Shown: positions 1 through 4,319 of the stretch, one piece after another
How the letters are laid out: the number at the start of each line of letters is the position of its first letter
Numbering within the stretch: position 1 is the first letter of the stretch
DNA from: a bacterium
GTDB taxonomy: Bacteria; AUK180
Length of the DNA stretch: 7,928 bases
Assembly: GCA_021162505.1 (NCBI GenBank)
Contig: JAGGYO010000153.1
Location: forward strand, 1 to 7,928
Direction: 5' to 3'
The notes under the pieces: generated by a model
What the model saw: the letters and a program-made list of their open reading frames with translations, nothing else
Told to the model about the DNA's origin: nothing
The model's database searches: none
Position numbers and translations under genes: made by a program

Positions 1-941
1 ATCTGGTTTTGGAAATCATTTTTAAAAAGGTTCATAAAGAGGTATGAAAATAAAAAGTCCTTGAAACTATCGTAGATCAAAGGGTTTTCATTAATATTCT
101 CATTCCAATTCAAACCGAATATTACAACATTGTTCAGAGAAAATAGATGCTGTTCTTTACTTATCAAAGAAATGTTCATATCGAAATATTTTTTTTGTTT
201 CTTGATCTTTTCTCCTTTTCTCAGGTAAAGCGAAAGCTCATTCTCTTCTTCCATAGGAATATTGTCTTCAACCTCCACGATATATTTTACAAAATTTGGA
301 ATATAATTGGGAAATATTTCTCTTCCCTTACTTTTGTATATTTGGGTACTATCGGTTTCCAGTAGATATGTTAAAAAAATGTTTTTATCCGGATTGATCT
401 TGCTGGAAAAATCAATTTCAATGATCTCCTCATAATTTAATATTACTTCATAGATCTCTTTGAAAATAGTAATTTCTTTTCTCATTATTTCAACGGGTAT
501 TTTTAGAGTTATGGGGTTTATCTCCCTATTGATCGCATGGATCGCTAGTCCGGTAAGCTGATTTTCTTCAAATATGAGTTTCTCTTTTACTACCTCCACA
601 TCAAATGTTGATCCGGCGGAAAAAAGGTAGGATGAAAGGATACCCGCTTCCTTGGTTTCTTTTGAGACCCATTGCACATAACCGATAAAATTGTATCTGG
701 TCTTAAAATCATCAGGTATAGCAATATTCCACGATATTTTTTGAGATTTATTTTTTCTTAAGGAAATCTCCTTATTCTTTTCGTCAAGTATCATGGTCTG
801 CTTTTTGACATTAGTACCAACAATATGAAGTTTGACAATAAAACTGCTGTCAATATCACTGGAGATCAATCCTGAAACAATGATCTCATCACCGGGTTTC
901 ACATTTAACTTTGAGGAACGGAAAAAATCAATTTTAACCAT
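1..941 (-). CDS. Unrecognised beta-rich protein, last visible gene of the pdxJ operon (C-terminus beyond the window)
   Basis: The frame is open from an ATG at 941-939 to the left edge: 313 complete codons, no stop, so the protein is longer than what is seen. The start is supported by an AGGA ribosome binding site (951-948) six bases upstream and by an 8-base overlap with the end of the aspartate kinase gene, which implies translational coupling. There is no signal peptide and no membrane segment, so it is probably cytoplasmic. The first ~120 residues alternate hydrophobic and polar residues in strand-like blocks (for example GDEIIVSGLIS near residues 18-28, then TFDVEVVKEKLIF around residues 113-125), suggesting one or two beta-sandwich domains. 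Charged Lys/Glu-rich stretches follow near residues 220-250. An arrestin- or Ig-like fold is possible but is only an impression. I recognise no family motif or catalytic signature, so no function is assigned. Confidence 0.8.
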   Translation of the reverse strand, partial: MVKIDFFRSSKLNVKPGDEIIVSGLISSDIDSSFIVKLHIVGTNVKKQTMILDEKNKEISLRKNKSQKISWNIAIPDDFKTRYNFIGYVQWVSKETKEAGILSSYLFSAGSTFDVEVVKEKLIFEENQLTGLAIHAINREINPITLKIPVEIMRKEITIFKEIYEVILNYEEIIEIDFSSKINPDKNIFLTYLLETDSTQIYKSKGREIFPNYIPNFVKYIVEVEDNIPMEEENELSLYLRKGEKIKKQKKYFDMNISLISKEQHLFSLNNVVIFGLNWNENINENPLIYDSFKDFLFSYLFMNLFKNDFQNQ

Positions 942-2100
942 TATTTATCCTATCTATTGCTTCAATAAGTGTTTTTTCATAAGTGGATCTCATCAATAAA
1001 GACACAGAATAATGGGAAAAATGCACATCATAGAAGTCCATGTTCTTTAGATTCAAGATACTGTAAATTTTCCGGTAGAATTTATCAAAGGAAGAATATC
1101 CCCATCCTGAAATGATGATCCTATTAAAAGGTCCCTTTATTTCATAATCCATTTTGTCTCTTTTTAAAATGCTCTCCATTTTTTTGCTATTTTCCTTATT
1201 GAAGGTCAAGAGGAAATTCTGCTTTTTATCAAAATTTATTCTGTCCAAGTAATTAACATTAAAATTGCCCTTTAATAATTTTAAGAGCTTAGGTTTTAAA
1301 ATATTTTTTATTAGGATCTGATATTCGTTTTCTTTCTTTGTCATTGCAAGATATTTTTCATCTTGGAAAGTAAAATTTTCATTGACAATAAGAGTTTTTT
1401 TATTATTCTTCAAGGAACGGATGAGAATGGTAAGGTTGTATTTTTTCGCTGTTTCCACTGCCTTTGAAGAAAGTATTTTAAGATTTCCCTTTGAAAGTTC
1501 AAGCAATGATCCATAATCGATCTTCTTTATGGGTTTACCGTTTCCCAATTTGGGATTATTTGTATAAAGCTGTCCAATATCTTTGTAGAATTCTACGAGA
1601 TCGGCTTTTAAAGTGACACCTAAGGCAACAGCAGTAAGATCACTTCCGCCTCTTCCCAATGTTGTAATCTCTTCTAATTGATTGATCCCTTGGAACCCGG
1701 CGATAATAATGACTTTTCCCAGATTGATCTCATTTTTCAAGATCTCAGAATTGATCTTTAATATATTAGCATTTCCGTATTCTGAATCGGTGATTATTCC
1801 AATTTGATGTCCGGTAAATGATATTGCCGAAATATTCTTTCCCTGAAGGATCAAAGCAAGAAGAGCTCCGGTTTTTTGCTCACCTGTGGAAATAAGCATA
1901 TCCAATTCCCGAGCATCAGGTCTCTTATTCACTTCATAAGCATAATTAATGAGCTTATCCGTCTCTCCCTTTAATGCAGAAACAACGGCAACTACGGAAT
2001 TACCTCTTTTTATAGTGGAGATTATATTATCCGCAACTTTTTGGAGATCCTTAAAGTTTTGAAGGATGGATCCGCCGTATTTCTGAACAATTATACTCAT
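934..2100 (-). CDS. Divergent aspartate kinase (aspartokinase) with C-terminal ACT-like region
   Basis: This predicted enzyme would phosphorylate L-aspartate with ATP, the first step towards lysine, threonine, methionine and diaminopimelate. Its 388 residues are near the usual length for a monofunctional aspartokinase. The amino-acid kinase domain fills about residues 1-230: KYGGS (7-11), VVSALKGETDKL (39-50), LISTGE (69-74), SFTGHQIGI (94-102) and TTLGRGGSDLTAVALG (146-161), which retains the Arg and Asp of the substrate site. The following loop is unusual. The family pattern YTDVDGVYTADPR becomes YKDIGQLYTNNPK (172-184), and the GAKVLHPRA signature becomes NLKILSSKA (206-214). Residues from about 250 to 388 look like two weak ACT domains, the second near FNRIIISGWGYS, but are poorly conserved, so feedback control may differ. 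ATG overlaps the epimerase stop as ATGA; the ribosome binding site is weak, suggesting coupling. lysC-like is the best label, but which pathway isozyme it is cannot be told. Confidence 0.85.
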   Translation of the reverse strand: MSIIVQKYGGSILQNFKDLQKVADNIISTIKRGNSVVAVVSALKGETDKLINYAYEVNKRPDARELDMLISTGEQKTGALLALILQGKNISAISFTGHQIGIITDSEYGNANILKINSEILKNEINLGKVIIIAGFQGINQLEEITTLGRGGSDLTAVALGVTLKADLVEFYKDIGQLYTNNPKLGNGKPIKKIDYGSLLELSKGNLKILSSKAVETAKKYNLTILIRSLKNNKKTLIVNENFTFQDEKYLAMTKKENEYQILIKNILKPKLLKLLKGNFNVNYLDRINFDKKQNFLLTFNKENSKKMESILKRDKMDYEIKGPFNRIIISGWGYSSFDKFYRKIYSILNLKNMDFYDVHFSHYSVSLLMRSTYEKTLIEAIDRINNG

Positions 2101-3023
2101 CTAAAATTCTCTTTATACCATTTTGCCGTTTTCTTAAGTCCTGCTTCAATTGATGTTTTTGGCTTCCAACCCACTGCTTTTTTTATCTTATTATATGCCA
2201 GTGCGCTTCTTAAAAGCTCACCTGGTCTCATTTCAAGAAATATGGGCTCTCTTTTGTAGTCCAACTCCTCCTTGAGTATTTCAAAGAGTGTCAGTACATC
2301 GGTCTCTTCCGTTGTACCCACATTAAATATACCCTCTACCTTCTTATTGTATATGGTCATCATTGCATCAATGACATCTTTTACATAAACAAAATCTCTT
2401 GTTTGTTTCCCGTCCCCGTAAACAAGTATCTTTTTATTCTTCAGCATTCTTGTGGAAAATATTCCTATTACACCCGCTTCGCTTTGAGAATTTTGTCTTG
2501 GGCCATAAACATTTGCCAATCTGAAAATGAATATTTTGAATCCGTATAATCTTTTAAAACTCTCAAGGTATTTTTCAATAGTGAACTTATCAATGGCATA
2601 GGGAGAATCCGGCATCACTTCTGTTTCTTCCGTAGCAGGAAGCACATTATTATCACCGTACAATGCTCCACCGGTTGATGTAAAATAAAATTCCTGAACA
2701 CCGTATTTCGCTGCATTTACAATGAGATTGACGCTTCCTTTTATATTTACATCTATCTCATATTCGATCTCATTCAAAGATTTTCTCACATCTATCTGTG
2801 CGGCAAAATGGAAAACGGTATCGATCTCATGATTTTGAAAGATCTGCTTCAAATTCAATGCTCTAATATCCCTTTTATAGAAAATAGCGCTTTTATTAAT
2901 ATTTTCCTTTAATCCTGTAGAAAGGTTGTCAATGATAATGACATTTTTTCCCATTTCTATCAAACGGTCAATAAGATGCGATCCTATGAAACCGGCACCA
3001 CCTGAAACTAAGATGTTTTTCAT
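2097..3023 (-). CDS. NAD-dependent sugar-nucleotide epimerase, UDP-glucose 4-epimerase (GalE)-like
   Basis: This is an extended short-chain dehydrogenase of 308 residues, a normal length for the family. It probably interconverts UDP-glucose and UDP-galactose, or the N-acetyl forms, using tightly bound NAD in the cytoplasm. The N-terminal Rossmann motif GGAGFIG (8-14) is followed by the acidic Asp32 that binds the NAD ribose, then FHFAAQ (71-76). The catalytic set is Ser116/Thr117 in STGGALYGD, with Tyr142 and Lys146 in YAIDK. RLANVYGPRQ (168-177) and GDGKQTRDFVYVKDV (203-217) are the substrate-domain signatures typical of bacterial and archaeal GalE-type epimerases. The start is supported by GAGG (3035-3032) eight bases upstream, inside the end of pdxJ, and by a 4-base ATGA overlap with it. 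Motifs alone do not settle the sugar; a GDP- or dTDP-sugar enzyme is less likely. Its products would feed polysaccharide or lipopolysaccharide synthesis. Confidence 0.88.
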   Translation of the reverse strand: MKNILVSGGAGFIGSHLIDRLIEMGKNVIIIDNLSTGLKENINKSAIFYKRDIRALNLKQIFQNHEIDTVFHFAAQIDVRKSLNEIEYEIDVNIKGSVNLIVNAAKYGVQEFYFTSTGGALYGDNNVLPATEETEVMPDSPYAIDKFTIEKYLESFKRLYGFKIFIFRLANVYGPRQNSQSEAGVIGIFSTRMLKNKKILVYGDGKQTRDFVYVKDVIDAMMTIYNKKVEGIFNVGTTEETDVLTLFEILKEELDYKREPIFLEMRPGELLRSALAYNKIKKAVGWKPKTSIEAGLKKTAKWYKENFR

Positions 3024-3733
3024 AATATATTCCTCATTTTTTTAATGGCATTTTCAAGCCCTTCATATATGGCTAAACCTATGAGAAAGTGTCCAATACT
3101 CGCTTCCTCAATAAGTTCGTTCTTCGCAAACGGCTGAATATTGTCAATAGTCAGTCCATGTCCAATATGTACACGCAAACCAATTGAATGCGCATACGCT
3201 ACGGCTTTATTTATGCGGTTTATCTCTTTCTCTATTTTTCCCTTGTTTTTAGATAAATAAGCATTAGCATATGTTCCGGTATGGAGTTCTACAATATCCG
3301 CTCCAACCTCTTTGGAAAGATCCATGGTCTTTTTATCAGGTTCCACGAATAAACTCACATCTATTTTTAATTTACGGAATTCTTTTATCACTTTTGCTAA
3401 TTTATCTTTATATTTTGCTATATTTAGCCCACCCTCGGTGGTCAATTCCTGTCTTTTTTCGGGTACCAAAGTAACTTGTGCTGGTTTCGTACTTTTTGCT
3501 ATCTTAATGATCTCATCATTCAAAGCCATTTCTAAGTTCAATCTTTTTGAGATGGCTTTTAATATCTTAACATCATTGTCATTGGTATGTCTTCTATCTT
3601 CCCTTAGGTGTAAGGTGATACCATCTATACCCGCTTTTTCAGCAATAATTGCAGCAAAATAAGGTTCGGGAAAACCCTCTTTACGCTGCTGCCGAATTGT
3701 GGCGACATGATCCAAATTTATAGATAATTTCAT
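3020..3733 (-). CDS. pdxJ: Pyridoxine 5'-phosphate synthase PdxJ
   Basis: PdxJ condenses 1-deoxy-D-xylulose 5-phosphate with 3-amino-2-oxopropyl phosphate to make pyridoxine 5'-phosphate, the ring-closing step of DXP-dependent vitamin B6 synthesis. It is a cytoplasmic TIM barrel, normally an octamer. Family signatures run the whole length: INLDHVATIR (5-14), GIDGITLHLREDRRH (35-49), LEMA (67-70), LVPEKRQELTTEGGL (89-103), VSLFVEPD (126-133), VELHTGTYA (148-156), HIGHGLT (189-195) and IGHFLIG near the end. His42, Glu68 and His192 match the catalytic His45, Glu72 and His193 of the E. coli enzyme. I chose the ATG at 3733-3731, giving 237 residues: GGAG at 3745-3742 lies eight bases upstream, whereas an in-frame GTG at 3739 would sit only two bases from it. 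It is first in the operon and directly behind a strong promoter. The partner gene pdxA is not in the window. HIGHGL instead of the commoner NAGHGL is a mild variation. Confidence 0.96.
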   Translation of the reverse strand: MKLSINLDHVATIRQQRKEGFPEPYFAAIIAEKAGIDGITLHLREDRRHTNDNDVKILKAISKRLNLEMALNDEIIKIAKSTKPAQVTLVPEKRQELTTEGGLNIAKYKDKLAKVIKEFRKLKIDVSLFVEPDKKTMDLSKEVGADIVELHTGTYANAYLSKNKGKIEKEINRINKAVAYAHSIGLRVHIGHGLTIDNIQPFAKNELIEEASIGHFLIGLAIYEGLENAIKKMRNIL

Positions 3734-3741
3734 ACACACTA

Positions 3742-3745
3742 CTCC
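3742..3745 (-). promoter_or_regulatory. Ribosome binding site that decides the pdxJ start
   Basis: GGAG on the minus strand lies eight bases before the ATG at 3733 but only two before the in-frame GTG at 3739. The normal spacing therefore selects the ATG and trims two residues from the longest open frame. Confidence 0.7.
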
Positions 3746-3753
3746 ATTTGTTT

Positions 3754-3783
3754 ATTATAACATATTTTATATATAAAAATCAA
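3754..3783 (-). promoter_or_regulatory. Extended -10 promoter for the pdxJ operon
   Basis: On the minus strand TTGATT (3783-3778) is followed after 18 bases by TATAAT (3759-3754), preceded by TG one base upstream (TGTTATAAT), an extended -10. Transcription should begin near 3747, so the leader before the ATG at 3733 is only about 14 bases and consists mostly of the ribosome binding site. That leaves no room for a riboswitch or attenuator. It also argues against the alternative GTG start. Confidence 0.75.
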
Positions 3784-3945
3784 GTTTTTTTCATAAATTA
3801 CCATAAATAAAAGACATAGTAAAAAATCTATCTCTTCTATTTATCCTATATTTTTAGCGACTTTAAAAAATACCCCTAAAAAGAGTGATTTTACAAACCA
3901 AAATCCTTTCACCGTAGAGACTCAAAGAACAGGGTTTCCCCGTGA

Positions 3946-3975
3946 GGTGCCTGGCTCGCTTGCGTGCCTGGCTCC
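3946..3975. repeat. GC-rich imperfect palindrome with periodic T:T mismatches
   Basis: The two arms are GGTGCCTGGCTCGCT and TGCGTGCCTGGCTCC. Folded about 3960/3961, every triplet pairs by G:C (3957-3959 with 3962-3964, 3953-3955 with 3966-3968, 3949-3951 with 3970-3972, 3946-3947 with 3974-3975). A T:T opposition recurs at every fourth position (3956/3965, 3952/3969, 3948/3973). This gives eleven G:C pairs and a two-base central turn. The same bases also form an 11-base direct repeat, GTGCCTGGCTC, at 3947 and 3964. It could be a REP-like extragenic element. It is not a terminator, since no T-tract follows and no gene ends nearby. Confidence 0.6.
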
Positions 3976-4061
3976 GAATAGTACCTCGAATGTTTAGATG
4001 CGTCCTGACACAATATTTTATTAACTAGCTTCAAATAAGCGCAGGAATCTCAAAGTTAGTC

Positions 4062-4088
4062 CAAAGTCGAAAGTCAAATGTCAAAAGG
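4062..4088. repeat. Seven-base tandem repeat, NAAAGTC type
   Basis: Three consecutive heptads (CAAAGTC, GAAAGTC, AAATGTC) and a partial fourth (AAAAGG) lie in non-coding DNA. Similar AAAGTC runs are familiar to me from intergenic DNA of various bacteria. No function is evident. Confidence 0.6.
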
Positions 4089-4136
4089 AAAATATTTAAT
4101 TCATGTTTATTTATTTAATCTCAGTATGCTCTGCCT

Positions 4137-4204
4137 GCTCTGTGGTTATTCCATTTCCTTTAATTATTCATTATTCATTAATATTTCAGTGCTCCGTGGT
4201 TATT
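4137..4204. repeat. Duplicated 14-base motif GCTC(T/C)GTGGTTATT
   Basis: The copies at 4137-4150 and 4191-4204 differ at one base and are 54 bases apart. The first is preceded by a partial echo (ATGCTCTGCC). The CTCTGTGGTTAT core resembles a motif that recurs in intergenic DNA of many environmental bacteria; this is recollection, not a search result. Confidence 0.5.
4163..4183. repeat. Seven-base tandem repeat, ATTATTC type
   Basis: ATTATTC occurs twice in a row and is followed by the related ATTAATA. It lies between the two GCTCNGTGGTTATT copies and shares the seven-base period of the run at 4062. Confidence 0.5.
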
Positions 4205-4266
4205 ATATTGCTTTTTATTCTTTCCTCAAATCTTGAAGATTGTTGTAAATGGATTTTTATTATTTT

Positions 4267-4295
4267 TTGATTTTAAACTAAAATTATGTTATACT
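4267..4295 (+). promoter_or_regulatory. Extended -10 promoter for the beta-helix gene
   Basis: TTGATT (4267-4272), a 17-base spacer and TATACT (4290-4295) preceded by TG (TGTTATACT) form a sigma70-like extended -10 promoter. The expected start of transcription is near 4302, leaving a leader of about 18 bases that is little more than the ribosome binding site. Its -35 box and TGTTATA core match those of the pdxJ promoter on the other strand. Confidence 0.75.
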
Positions 4296-4309
4296 CTAAT
4301 ACAAAATGT

Positions 4310-4314
4310 GGAGG
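4310..4314 (+). promoter_or_regulatory. Strong ribosome binding site of the beta-helix gene
   Basis: GGAGG lies five bases before the ATG at 4320. It fixes that ATG as the start, directly ahead of a Lys-Lys-hydrophobic signal sequence. Confidence 0.8.
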
Positions 4315-4319
4315 AACTT

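Larger units (their letters stand above)
3740..4319. other. Divergent intergenic region of about 580 bases filled with short repeats
   Basis: This region separates the leftward pdxJ operon from the rightward beta-helix gene. It holds one promoter at each end and no convincing gene. From left to right it contains an AT-rich stretch, a GC-rich island near 3932-3990 centred on an imperfect palindrome, a heptad repeat run (4062-4088), a 14-base motif present twice (4137 and 4191), and a second heptad run (4163-4183). About 3790-3930 and 3990-4050 show no structure that I can name. Its length and patchwork content contrast with the overlapping genes to the left. Confidence 0.7.

Noticed and set aside
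147..365. A plus-strand 72-codon frame
   Set aside because: It is antisense to the long coupled frame at 1-941, which has a good start and operon context; the translation is Phe/Leu-rich shadow.
2041..2259. A plus-strand 72-codon frame across the kinase/epimerase junction
   Set aside because: It is antisense to two well-supported genes and has no motif or supporting start.
3271..3662. Plus-strand frames of 67 and 116 codons
   Set aside because: They are antisense to pdxJ, whose family motifs are unambiguous.
3946..3975. The GC-rich palindrome as a transcription terminator
   Set aside because: No T-tract follows it on either strand, and both flanking genes are transcribed away from it.
4078..4236. 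A 52-codon hydrophobic plus-strand frame (starts MSKGKYL) in the intergenic region
   Set aside because: There is no ribosome binding site before its ATG, and it is composed of the heptad and GTGGTTATT repeats, so it is probably a chance frame.
3734..4319. A riboswitch upstream of pdxJ or the beta-helix gene
   Set aside because: The predicted transcription starts leave leaders of only about 14 and 18 bases, too short for an aptamer.
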